Source: Terriglobia bacterium (GTDB lineage: Bacteria > Acidobacteriota > Terriglobia > Acidiferrales > UBA7541). Taken from it: DNA of 64,000 nt. The DNA lies in contig JAIQFB010000004.1 in the NCBI GenBank assembly GCA_020073485.1, forward strand, positions 1 to 64,000, written 5' to 3'. A program made the translations under genes and the position numbers. This document shows positions 27,034 to 36,955 of this stretch, in pieces. The notes under the pieces are model-generated. The model was not told the DNA's origin. It made no database searches and saw only the letters and a list, made by a program, of their open reading frames with translations. How positions within the stretch are numbered: position 1 is the stretch's first letter; the number at the start of each line of letters is the position of its first letter.

Positions 27034-29235
27034 CTAGAATTGCTGAAAGAGCGAGCCGAGGGCAACGCCCGTGGAATCCGTACTGATCACAAACAGCTGC
27101 TTCGGGCTCACAAGATACAAAACGAAATTCCTGGCAGTAGGTCCCGCGGAATTGAGAACCAGCGTCGCGCGGCTGCCTGCGGTCATCGTGCCCGAAGTGA
27201 GCGCAACGGTTTGCGTGGTGCCCAGGCCATCGGCATTATTGATATCCAGCGAACCGAACGATCCGCCCGCGTTTGCCAACAGGCTGCCGGTACTGCCTAC
27301 ATTGAATTGTCCCAGAAGTTCTTCTCGTTTCGCGTTGGGGCCCGCCGCATTTGTTCCGGCCAGGCTGAGCGCGAAGCTGCTCAGCGCCTCCAGCGCGACC
27401 GCTCCGCTCTGCGGCCGGACCAAGAACCCGTGGCCCACAATTCCCGATGTGGTTTCCTGGACGACGGCGGAGGACGACGAAATCATGTAGAAGACGTAGG
27501 AATGGCTCGCGGGGCCGCCAAGGGATAACGTGCCTCTTCCGCAGGCAACCGGGGTGGAATCGATGTTGTACGTGCCCCCGAGGGAATTCCCGAAGGAAAC
27601 GACCCCGGCATTATTTTCATCATTCGATCCGGCAGTGGCCGTCCCCGTGCCGTTGGCCGTGAAGGAGATCAGATCCGCAACGCTGCCGCTTGCGCTCTTG
27701 CCGTTGGTTTGAAGGACGGCGGCGCCGTTGAGCGAATTCGTGCCCCAGGTGCAGGAGGACGTCTGCTGTTTGATCGCATCGCCCGCCACCACGGCATTGC
27801 CGTCGGACTCGATGAATTCGGCGCGGCTGGCCGAAACGATATAAATGGTGAACGCAAGATTCGGAAAGGTCGGGTCGGTAGTGAGCACCGTCGCCGAGCC
27901 CTGGCCGCTGGAGTTGATGGAATAGGACGAGGTAGCGGAAATCTGCGCCTGGCTCAGGTTTCCGCCGTTGTTGATGTCCAGGATTCCTGGAATATTGGAA
28001 ATAACGGAGGTGCTAATCAAGCCGAGGCTGTTGGCGCTGAACTCCCCGACCATCGACAGTTGCGTGGTGCCGGTCAGGATTCCGGAGAAATCAAAGGAAT
28101 AGGCTCCGCTCAGGCCCGCTGTCTTAAATACGGTCGTGTCCTGCAGCAGCATCTGGCCGCTGGCGGTTCGCGGCGCAATGTTGGAAGCGGGCGGGCTGAA
28201 CTCCTCGATCTGCACCTGTTGCGCGGAAATGACGACGACCCTGAAGAAGACAGAGGCGGCCGAAGCCGTGCAGGTGCTGGCGGTCGTGTCCTCGCAAAAC
28301 AGCATGACGCCCCGGCCGTCGGCCCCGATGTTGTAGCTTCCAATGAAGTTGTGCTGCGTCGCTCCGCCCTGTCCCACTTCATTGTAGGTCTCGAGTCCCC
28401 CGCTGATATTTCCGGCGCCCGCGGTGAAGCGGCCCGCGCGGGCGAAAAATGCGTTCGTCGAGATGACTCTGCCATTGGTGGAAAATGCGTAGGGGCCCTC
28501 GAGGGATTTATTTCCGAAGGCTAAGATCACCGGCACGCAAAAAGTTTGCTTGGAGTCGGCCTGCGACACCGCGGTCAGCGCGATCGCTCCGCCGGGCGGC
28601 GGGATTGGCGGCGCCGTGTAAACTCCTTGGTTGGTGATTTGACCGTAGGGGAAAGTGTTCTGCCCGTTCACAGGAACAACGCCGTTAAGAAAGCCGAGGG
28701 TCGAACTGCACGTGGGGCTGTTGTTGATGAACCAGTTGACGCCGATTCCCGTGCCGCTGGAAAACGTGGCGGTGAACACTTGAGTCCCGCTGGCAATCAC
28801 GGTCGCGTTGGCCGGGGAAATGCCGGTAATCGTGGCGGGAGGCGTGATAGTCAGGTTTGACGTGGCGGTGAGAGAGGTTTGCGCCTGCGCGACGGCCGTG
28901 ATCACGACCACGTTATTGGTCGGAGGAGTGGGCGGCGCAGTATACAAGCCGTTGCTGTCGATCGATCCGGTAGTCGCCAGGTTCCCGCCGATCACGCCGG
29001 CCACTTCCCAGTTGACCAGGGTGCTGCTCAAGTTCGTGATGGTCGCGGTGAATTGCACGGTACCATTGACGCTCACGGTGGTCGCGGCCGCGGTGATGGA
29101 GATGGTCGGCGCCGAAGCCGTGGTGGAACTCCCGCAGGAACTCAATGCGGCCAGCGCCGGCAGCAGCGCAGCAATCAGGAATAATCGTGGCCAGCGCGCC
29201 TTCCGGAGATGCAGATCGATTTTCGATTGAAACAC
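27034..29235 (-). CDS. Surface lipoprotein with Ig-like domains and four tandem beta repeats (B)
   Basis: 733 residues from GTG 29235, preceded by GGGGGGAC. Lipobox ALSSC (Cys 34), two Ig-like domains (about 45-240; ISITAAATTVSVNGTVQFTA), a cysteine-containing insert (NNSPTCSSTLGF), then four repeats aligned with those of the neighbouring gene (RAGRFTAGAGNISGGLETYN, MVGEFSANSLGLIS, DLISFTANGTGTATAG, LLGQFNVGSTGSLLA). C terminus LGSLFQQF matches SGSLFRQF of the paralogue. Tandem duplication followed by divergence is evident. Confidence 0.8.
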   Translation of the reverse strand: MFQSKIDLHLRKARWPRLFLIAALLPALAALSSCGSSTTASAPTISITAAATTVSVNGTVQFTATITNLSSTLVNWEVAGVIGGNLATTGSIDSNGLYTAPPTPPTNNVVVITAVAQAQTSLTATSNLTITPPATITGISPANATVIASGTQVFTATFSSGTGIGVNWFINNSPTCSSTLGFLNGVVPVNGQNTFPYGQITNQGVYTAPPIPPPGGAIALTAVSQADSKQTFCVPVILAFGNKSLEGPYAFSTNGRVISTNAFFARAGRFTAGAGNISGGLETYNEVGQGGATQHNFIGSYNIGADGRGVMLFCEDTTASTCTASAASVFFRVVVISAQQVQIEEFSPPASNIAPRTASGQMLLQDTTVFKTAGLSGAYSFDFSGILTGTTQLSMVGEFSANSLGLISTSVISNIPGILDINNGGNLSQAQISATSSYSINSSGQGSATVLTTDPTFPNLAFTIYIVSASRAEFIESDGNAVVAGDAIKQQTSSCTWGTNSLNGAAVLQTNGKSASGSVADLISFTANGTGTATAGSNDENNAGVVSFGNSLGGTYNIDSTPVACGRGTLSLGGPASHSYVFYMISSSSAVVQETTSGIVGHGFLVRPQSGAVALEALSSFALSLAGTNAAGPNAKREELLGQFNVGSTGSLLANAGGSFGSLDINNADGLGTTQTVALTSGTMTAGSRATLVLNSAGPTARNFVLYLVSPKQLFVISTDSTGVALGSLFQQF

Positions 29236-29910
29236 TAGAAGTCCCCCCGCCCATTCTTCGGCGGGCCCCACGCTTCGCTTGAAGCGTTCAGCGTAAAAGT
29301 AGAGCCCGCATCCGTCACGACGATAATTTTTCCATCGCAAGCCCGCGAAAAATAAGGGCATTCACGGCGGGCTCCCTCTTCCTGCTTCACGAAAAGCAGG
29401 CGGAACCCGCGCCCGATATTCAGAGCTCAGGCCGCTTCAAGTCCGCACACTAGCAACACCCTGGGCTGGCTGGCGCTAGGATGCTGGATAGGTTCACTTC
29501 CCCCGCGTGGCATAGATGCGCAATCGCATCATTGTGTCGCCTGCACTGTGCGGAGTGAAACATTAGATCGTTCACCCGCCATAAAGTCAAAAGAAATTTG
29601 ACATTCCTCTCGCCGCCCGGTCCGGGTCCGGACTTCGAGCGCCAATAAATGTACTCCAAAAGAGAAGAGAATTCTTCTCCCGCCAAGCGGTCAAGGCAGT
29701 GGTGCGTGGTGCGCGCGGGCGTCCGCGAAAAAACTGACGGCGAACATTTTGAATGGATAGGGTGATTACCCCCGAGACTGCCGATACAAGCGGAGGTAGT
29801 AGGGGCATCCGCCGTGGCGGACCGTGCTCCTACTAATGAGACCTCGCCAAAGCGCAGCGAAATTTATGGAATTCTCGGTTCACCTAGTGTGAATTCGCAA
29901 GAAACCCGCG
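29236..29910. other. Gene-free stretch upstream of lipoprotein B
   Basis: About 675 bases without a supportable gene. It is visibly less GC-rich than flanking genes in parts, and contains one palindrome (29796-29835). It should carry the minus-strand promoter of the lipoprotein pair. No riboswitch or RNA family was recognised. Confidence 0.5.
29796..29835. repeat. Palindrome, CATCCGCC type
   Basis: GTAGTAGGGGCATCCGCC and GGCGGACCGTGCTCCTACTA form an imperfect inverted repeat around GT. Ends TAGTAGG/CCTACTA follow the family rule. The same CATCCGCC core recurs at 56840-56868. Confidence 0.65.
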
Positions 29911-31962
29911 CTAGGGTTGCGGCAGGCGGAAAGCCAGCAACTCGCCCGGATAGCCCCGGCCGCTGATGGCGACGACGATATATTGCTGGCCGTTCACCAT
30001 GTAGGTCATCGGCGAGCCGCTCTGCGGCGCGGGCATGTAGACTGCGCCCACCTCGTTGCCGGTGGCTTTGTCGTACGCGCGCAACATGGCGCCTCTGGCG
30101 CCGGAAGGCGTGGTGAAAAAGCCGGGCTCGCCGGCGATGACCAAGGTCTTCGTGGTCAGCACGCCAATAATTCCCGCGCGGCCCGTGCGCGGAATGGTCA
30201 GGCCTTTGAGCGCGGGATTGTTGCGGATGTCGTCGGGCGTTTCCCCGTGCGCGATCTGCCAGACGATCTCACCGCGGTCCAGATTGATGGCAGAAATGCG
30301 GCCATAGGGCGGCTTCAACAGCGGCATGCCCTGGACCGTCAAACCGGGGCCAACCCCCTCTCCTCCGGGAACTGCCGCAGGCACCGCAGCGGGCGCGGGT
30401 ACCGGAGGCGCGCCCATGGGGCGTCCGTTTCGAGGCGTTACCCCTGCGGTTCCCTGGACATATTCCATGTCGGAAAGTTTTGGATCGGGAGATGGCACCA
30501 GGCCCAAAAGTGCGATGGCGCTTTGCGAAAACAAATATACAGTATGTGTGTCGGGATCGTACGAGCCGCCCGGCCAATTCGCTCCACCGGTGGCGCCAGG
30601 CGAAAATATCGTGGCCAGCGGCCCTTCGGCTTTACTTACAGACGGCGGCGTGAATAGCGGCCCGACCCGATACTTTTCAATGAGTTTCTCGGCTTCCGCA
30701 TGCAGGTCCGGCGTAAAATTAATCAGGCTGTCACTAGAGACGCCCTGATTGTCGAATGCAGGAGGCTTGCTGGGAAACGGCTGAGTGGGCGAGTACCACT
30801 CGCCGGGCACGTCTCCCTGCGGCACGGGCTTTTCCACGATGGGCCAGATGGGCTCTCCGGTTTCGCGATTGAAAACGTAGAGGAAGGCCTGCTTGGTGGG
30901 CTGCGCCAGGGCTTTGACCGTGCGGCCGTTGATGGTGATGTCCGCGAGAATCGGCGCGCAGGGGATGTCCATATCCCACAGGCCGTGGTGCACGAGTTGG
31001 TAGTGCCACTTCCGCTTGCCTGTCTGTAAATCCACGGCGACGATGCTCTCGCCGAACAAGCCCTTGCCCGGGCGGTCGCCGCCGAAGTAATCGCCGGTGG
31101 GCAACTCGACCGGCAAATAAACCAGGCCAAGATCTTCGTCTACGGAAATTTGTCCCCACACGCCGGTATTCCCGGTGTAGGCCAGCGAATCCTTCTCCCA
31201 GGTATCGCTTCCGTATTCGCCGGGGAGGGGAATGGTATGGAAAATCCAAAGGCGCTTGCCTGTGCGCACGTCGAATCCGCGGACGTAGCCTCTTACGTTC
31301 TTTTTGCTCTTGGGAACTCCGCCGGTCAGGTGCGCCGCGCCGACGATCACGACATTTTTCGCTACCACGGGCGTTGAGTGCAGGCCCACTTCACCCGTGA
31401 TCAAATCGATGTCCTGGTCGTCGTCCAGTTTCAAATCGACGACGCCGTCCTTGCCGAAGCCGGGAACTCGAATGCCAGTCTTGGCATCGAGCGCGATGAG
31501 CCGGTAGCCGGGTGTGACGTACAAAATCCGCTCTTCCTTGCCGTCGGTCCAGTAAGCCAGGCCATGGCCCGATAGCTGCCTTGGCGCATTGGCGCCGCGC
31601 GCTCCTTCGTTTTCGCTGTGCATCCACAGCATCTCGCCGGTGGCCGCATCCAGGGCCACTACCGCGCGGCGCGATCCGCCGGTCGTGTAGAGCACGCCGT
31701 GAATCATCAGCGGCGTCGACTCGAATTGAAATTCCGGGCGGGGACCCAGCGAATCCGTCTTGAACCGCCAAGCCAATTGGAGCTTGCTGAAATTGTCGGC
31801 CTTGATCTGATCCAGCGGCGCGTAGCGGGTGCTGGCGAGGTCTCCGCCGTACGTGGTCCATTCGCCGTTCTTGGCGCCGGTCTGCGCGCTTGCAGGGAGA
31901 CTCGCCAAAAGCAGGCACGCGATCGGGGCGCTGCGTGCAATCCGCCGAGAATAAGTTCGCAT
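29911..31962 (-). CDS. PQQ-dependent dehydrogenase, quinoprotein beta-propeller
   Basis: 683 residues with a signal peptide (ARSAPIACLLLASLPASA-Q), so periplasmic. Eight-bladed quinoprotein propeller blades are visible from WTTYGGDLASTRYAPLDQI (about 35-53), with repeats of the form VVALDAATGEMLWMHS, IALDAKTGIRVPGFG, VAVDLQTGKRKWHYQ and a C-terminal blade LRAYDKATGNEVGAVYMPA. No CxxCH haem motif, so it resembles soluble/membrane glucose dehydrogenase-type enzymes rather than quinohaemoproteins. A proline/alanine-rich insertion (about 540-570) interrupts the fold. Strong GGAGGAATCTG precedes ATG. Substrate (sugar or alcohol) unknown; no PQQ synthesis genes here. Confidence 0.88.
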   Translation of the reverse strand: MRTYSRRIARSAPIACLLLASLPASAQTGAKNGEWTTYGGDLASTRYAPLDQIKADNFSKLQLAWRFKTDSLGPRPEFQFESTPLMIHGVLYTTGGSRRAVVALDAATGEMLWMHSENEGARGANAPRQLSGHGLAYWTDGKEERILYVTPGYRLIALDAKTGIRVPGFGKDGVVDLKLDDDQDIDLITGEVGLHSTPVVAKNVVIVGAAHLTGGVPKSKKNVRGYVRGFDVRTGKRLWIFHTIPLPGEYGSDTWEKDSLAYTGNTGVWGQISVDEDLGLVYLPVELPTGDYFGGDRPGKGLFGESIVAVDLQTGKRKWHYQLVHHGLWDMDIPCAPILADITINGRTVKALAQPTKQAFLYVFNRETGEPIWPIVEKPVPQGDVPGEWYSPTQPFPSKPPAFDNQGVSSDSLINFTPDLHAEAEKLIEKYRVGPLFTPPSVSKAEGPLATIFSPGATGGANWPGGSYDPDTHTVYLFSQSAIALLGLVPSPDPKLSDMEYVQGTAGVTPRNGRPMGAPPVPAPAAVPAAVPGGEGVGPGLTVQGMPLLKPPYGRISAINLDRGEIVWQIAHGETPDDIRNNPALKGLTIPRTGRAGIIGVLTTKTLVIAGEPGFFTTPSGARGAMLRAYDKATGNEVGAVYMPAPQSGSPMTYMVNGQQYIVVAISGRGYPGELLAFRLPQP

Positions 31963-32248
31963 CAGATTCCTCCAGGCATGAGACGGGCCAGACTCGGTCC
32001 GCGGTTCCAGCCGTGATTCGCGATAAAAATTGAATTCAATCGCATGATTGTATCAGGCGGTTTATCCCAGCCGTTCTGCTGTGTCAAGCGGTCTTACTCT
32101 GCACTTTAGGTTAATTTGATTGCGATCGGTTTTGGTAGGACAGGCACTCTTGCCTGTCCGGTTTTTGTTTTTGGCGAGGAAAATCTAAATCTGGACAGGC
32201 AAGAGTGCCTGTCCTGCAACGGCGGGGCGCAATCAAAAGCACAGCGCA
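31963..32248. other. Divergent intergenic region before pyrG
   Basis: No gene. Holds the minus-strand promoter region of the PQQ dehydrogenase (a perfect TTGACA complement at 32082-32087 but no well-spaced -10) and one BIME-like palindrome pair at 32133-32219. Confidence 0.5.
32133..32219. repeat. Paired (BIME-like) GGACAGGC palindrome
   Basis: Left half GGTAGGACAGGCACTCTTGC ending CTGTCCGG (32134-32161), right half CTGGACAGGCAAGAGTGCC ending TGTCCTGCA (32191-32218). Each half is a hairpin, and the halves are inverted copies of one another. It is nearly identical in core to 7991-8072. Confidence 0.85.
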
Positions 32249-32277
32249 TTGACATCAATGTCGGTTCCCCGTAGAAT
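32249..32277 (+). promoter_or_regulatory. Strong predicted pyrG promoter
   Basis: Perfect TTGACA (32249-32254), 17-base spacer, TAGAAT (32272-32277). Transcription should start near 32284, giving a leader of about 72 bases before the pyrG ATG. Best promoter match in the window. Confidence 0.65.
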
Positions 32278-32300
32278 GCGTTGTACGCCAACATCTTCCT

Positions 32301-34026
<1,726 letters not shown>

Positions 34027-34116
34027 TAAGGCGTTGCTTTACGGTTCCTCCCGTTGCAAATCTCCTCTGTCCCGCATAGGCTATGAACCGCCGTCACGTT
34101 TCATTCGGAAATTGAC

Positions 34117-34956
34117 ATGCAAACCGCGCGGGAAATCTCGATTGGAAATTTTCGCATCGGCGGGAACCAGCCGCTGGTGCTGGTGGCCGGGCCTTGCGTG
34201 ATTGAAAGCGAGAAGCACGCGCTGATGATGGCCGAGCATCTCGTGGATATTGCCGCGCACGCCAAGGTGCCGTTCATTTTCAAAGCTTCCTACGACAAAG
34301 CGAATCGTTCGTCCGAACAGTCCTACCGGGGGCCCGGCCTCGTCGAAGGGTTGCGCATCCTGAAAAAAATCAAGGAATCGTTTTTCGTTCCCATTCTGAC
34401 CGATATTCATGAGGTGTCCCACGCCGCTCCAGTCGCGGAAGTCGCCGACGTGCTGCAGATTCCCGCTTTTCTTTCGCGGCAGACGGATTTGCTGATGGCG
34501 GCGGGAAAAACCGGGCGCGTGGTGAATTTGAAGAAAGGGCAATTTCTCTCGCCGTGGGAAATGTCCAACGCCGTGGAAAAGGTGAACAGGGCGGGGAACG
34601 ATCGAGTGATTCTCACCGAGCGAGGCGCTTCCTTCGGCTACCAGAATCTGGTTGTGGACATGCGCTCGTTTCCCATTCTGCGCAAGACGGGGTGCCCGGT
34701 GATTTTCGACGTCACGCACTCGGTGCAGTTGCCGGGCGGAGCCGGGAAATCGAGCGGCGGCCAACCGGAATTCATCGAGCCTCTGGCGCGCGCGGGAACC
34801 GCGGTGGGAGTGGACGGAGTGTTTCTCGAGGTTCATGAAAACCCCGCGAAAGCGCTTTCCGACGGCACCAACGCTTTGCCTCTTTCCGAACTTCCGGGAC
34901 TGCTGGGAAAGCTGAAGCAGATCAGCGCGCTAGTCCGCAGCTGGAGCGTCCAGTGA
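34117..34956 (+). CDS. kdsA: 3-deoxy-8-phosphooctulonate synthase (KDO-8-P synthase)
   Basis: Condenses phosphoenolpyruvate with arabinose 5-phosphate to KDO 8-phosphate. 279 residues with AGPCVIESEKHA (Cys 27), FKASYDKANRSS, TDIHE, QIPAFLSRQTDLL, VNLKKGQFLSPWEM and THSVQLPGG. The Cys in AGPC is the residue that distinguishes metal-dependent (Aquifex-type) enzymes from the metal-independent E. coli type, so a metal-dependent enzyme is inferred. Lies 90 bases after pyrG; its stop overlaps the kdsD GTG by 4 bases. Confidence 0.96.
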   Translation: MQTAREISIGNFRIGGNQPLVLVAGPCVIESEKHALMMAEHLVDIAAHAKVPFIFKASYDKANRSSEQSYRGPGLVEGLRILKKIKESFFVPILTDIHEVSHAAPVAEVADVLQIPAFLSRQTDLLMAAGKTGRVVNLKKGQFLSPWEMSNAVEKVNRAGNDRVILTERGASFGYQNLVVDMRSFPILRKTGCPVIFDVTHSVQLPGGAGKSSGGQPEFIEPLARAGTAVGVDGVFLEVHENPAKALSDGTNALPLSELPGLLGKLKQISALVRSWSVQ

Positions 34957-35912
34957 GTCAGGAGACCGCCAAACGCGTATTGCGGATTGAAGCCGAGGCT
35001 ATCGGCGAGCTAGCCAAGCGTCTGGATGAGAATTTCGAGCAGGCCGTCAATATGCTAATGGCGTGCAAGGGCCGCGTGGTCGTAACCGGGATGGGGAAAT
35101 CAGGGCTGATCGGACGGAAAATCGCGGCCACATTTTCCAGCACAGGGACGCCCGCGATTTTCATGCATCCGGCCGAAGCCGTGCACGGCGATCTGGGCAT
35201 GCTCATGCGCGACGACGTGGCGCTGGCGGTCAGCTACGGCGGCGAAACCGAGGAAATCATCGCGCTGCTGGAGACGATCAAGCGGCTGGGCCTACGCATG
35301 ATTGCGCTGACTGGGAATCCGCGATCCACGATTGCCTTGGCCAGTGACGTGGTGGTGGACGTCGGCGTGAAGGAAGAAGCGTGCTCGCTCAATCTGGCTC
35401 CCACGGCCTCGACGACGGCGGCCATGGCCATGGGCGACGCACTCGCCATCACAATACTCGATCGCAGGGGATTCAGTCCTCGCGATTTTGCCGCGCTGCA
35501 TCCGGGCGGGCGTTTGGGCAAGAAACTGTTGCGTGTAGAGGATCTGATGCACGCCGGTGAGGCCCTGCCGCGTGTGGGCGTGTCGGCAAAAATGCCGGAT
35601 GTCATCTACGAGATCAGCAAGAAGAGCCTGGGCATGACCACGGTGGTGGACGCGGAGGGGCGCCTGGCTGGAGTATTAACGGACGGCGATTTGCGGCGCT
35701 TGATGCAGCAGCGCGGCGCGGCGACGATTGATCTGGTGGTCGGCGACTGCATGACCAAAAATCCGCAGACGATCGCTCCCGAAGAACTGGCCGGCAGCGC
35801 GCTGCGCATTATGGAAGAGCGGAAGATCACGTCGCTGGTGGCGATCGATGCCGGGCGGAAACCGGTCGGCGTGGTGCACTTGCATGATTTGTGGACGCTG
35901 GAGTTGTTTTAG
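34953..35912 (+). CDS. kdsD: D-arabinose 5-phosphate isomerase (KpsF/GutQ family)
   Basis: Makes arabinose 5-phosphate from ribulose 5-phosphate, the first KDO-specific step. 319 residues: SIS sugar-isomerase domain (about 30-190; VVTGMGKSGLIGRKIAATFS, SYGGETEEIIALL, GNPRSTIALASDVV) and a C-terminal CBS pair (about 205-315). GTG start overlaps the kdsA stop (GTGA), so the two are translationally coupled and supply substrate directly to KdsA. Confidence 0.94.
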   Translation: MSQETAKRVLRIEAEAIGELAKRLDENFEQAVNMLMACKGRVVVTGMGKSGLIGRKIAATFSSTGTPAIFMHPAEAVHGDLGMLMRDDVALAVSYGGETEEIIALLETIKRLGLRMIALTGNPRSTIALASDVVVDVGVKEEACSLNLAPTASTTAAMAMGDALAITILDRRGFSPRDFAALHPGGRLGKKLLRVEDLMHAGEALPRVGVSAKMPDVIYEISKKSLGMTTVVDAEGRLAGVLTDGDLRRLMQQRGAATIDLVVGDCMTKNPQTIAPEELAGSALRIMEERKITSLVAIDAGRKPVGVVHLHDLWTLELF

Positions 35913-35923
35913 ATTTGGATTTT

Positions 35924-35951
35924 AGCAGCGCAGACTGAAGTCTGCGCTGCC
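35924..35951. repeat. Perfect 12-bp hairpin, GCAGCGCAGACT type
   Basis: Arms GCAGCGCAGACT (35925-35936) and AGTCTGCGCTGC (35939-35950) around GA; centre GACTGAAGTC. It lies 12 bases after the kdsD stop and before kdsC, where it could act as a partial terminator or processing signal inside the operon. Confidence 0.75.
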
Positions 35952-36015
35952 AGAACTTGCGGCGACCGTTTTCCATATATTCACAAGCGGTATCAATTCC
36001 AGCAGTGGGGGACAA

Positions 36016-36591
36016 TTGCCACCCAAGAAGAAACCAACGAATCGTCCGGGCGTGACTCCCGCACTTTCGGCGCGCGCGAAAAAAATTCGCGTGCTGCTCA
36101 TGGATGTCGATGGCGTGCTCACCGACGGCCGCATCTGGCTGCTTTCGCGGCGCGACGGCACGGCCAGCGAGATCAAGGGTTTCAGCGCCTATGACGGCGC
36201 GGGGCTGAAGCTGGCGCGCGCGGCGGGGTTGCGGACGGGACTCATCACCGGCAGGGACTCGAGCGCCGTGTCGCAGCGCGCCCGGGAATGCGAAATCGAA
36301 TTCGTGTACCAGCGGCGGGCGACAAAAATCGAATCGTATGAAGAGATTTTGCGCATTACCGGCGCCGACGAAGGGGAAGTCGCCTACGTCGGCGACGATC
36401 TCCCCGACCTATCGGTTTTGAACCGCGTCGGTTTGGCAGTGGCCGTGGCCAATGCCGCGCCGGAAGTGAAGCGCGCAGCGCACTACGTCACGGCGCGCTC
36501 CGGCGGCGACGGCGCGGTGCGCGAAGTGATCGAAATCATTGTGAAGGCGCAGGGAAAATGGGTGCAAGCGTCGCAAAATGCGAAGGCTTGA
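36016..36591 (+). CDS. kdsC: KDO-8-phosphate phosphatase (HAD family)
   Basis: Removes phosphate from KDO 8-phosphate to give KDO. 191 residues with a Lys/Pro-rich N-terminal extension and the HAD nucleophile motif LLMDVDGVLTDGRIWL (about residues 30-45), the GLITGRDSSAV threonine-like motif, and EVAYVGDDLPDLSVL near the C terminus. Start is TTG at 36016 with GTGGGGGAC just upstream; no ATG fits. Completes the kdsA-kdsD-kdsC block. Confidence 0.92.
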   Translation: MPPKKKPTNRPGVTPALSARAKKIRVLLMDVDGVLTDGRIWLLSRRDGTASEIKGFSAYDGAGLKLARAAGLRTGLITGRDSSAVSQRARECEIEFVYQRRATKIESYEEILRITGADEGEVAYVGDDLPDLSVLNRVGLAVAVANAAPEVKRAAHYVTARSGGDGAVREVIEIIVKAQGKWVQASQNAKA

Positions 36592-36667
36592 TCTGCATTT
36601 CTGACCAGCCTTTTTGCGGAGTCACAATTTGTCCCTCTGAAATCGGGCGAAACGACCCTGGGCGGTC

Positions 36668-36760
36668 TTAGTGGCGCAGGCTTCAGCCTGTGGGGGTCGG
36701 TTGCGGCAAGGTCGATTCTCCCCCAACTAACCCCCACAAGCTGAAGCCTGCGCCACTAGA
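36668..36760. repeat. Paired (BIME-like) element, GGCGCAGGCTTCAGCC type
   Basis: Left half TTAGTGGCGCAGGCTTCAGC...CTGTGGGGGT (36668-36697) and right half AACCCCCACAAGCTGAAGCC...TGCGCCACTAGA (36729-36760) are near-perfect inverted copies 31 bases apart. Each half contains its own AGGCT/AGCCT core. Same core as 21639-21669. Confidence 0.85.
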
Positions 36761-36869
36761 ACGTTCCCGCAATCTTTCTCAATCTCTCCACACTGATAAA
36801 CGGCTCAATTCGCTTCGTCTAGAAATGGGAAGGCTGAACTTCCACTCGCCGCGAGTGTGATGTCAAAAA

Positions 36870-36903
36870 CCACGGGGCGCTCGCTGTGGCGAGCGCCCCG
36901 TGG
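36870..36903 (-). terminator. Rho-independent terminator for the DUF4382 gene
   Basis: Perfect 15-bp stem: CCACGGGGCGCTCGC (36870-36884), loop TGTG, then its complement (36889-36903). Read on the minus strand it is followed by GTTTTTGACA. Lies 53 bases after the stop of the minus-strand lipoprotein gene. Confidence 0.85.
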
Positions 36904-36955
36904 TGCCTGCGTTGATGCACTTGGCAATCGAAGGACTTGCTAAAGGTGCAAGAGC

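Larger units (their letters stand above)
36592..36955. other. Convergent intergenic region
   Basis: No gene. Contains a large inverted palindrome pair (36668-36760) and a strong minus-strand terminator (36870-36903). Confidence 0.6.
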
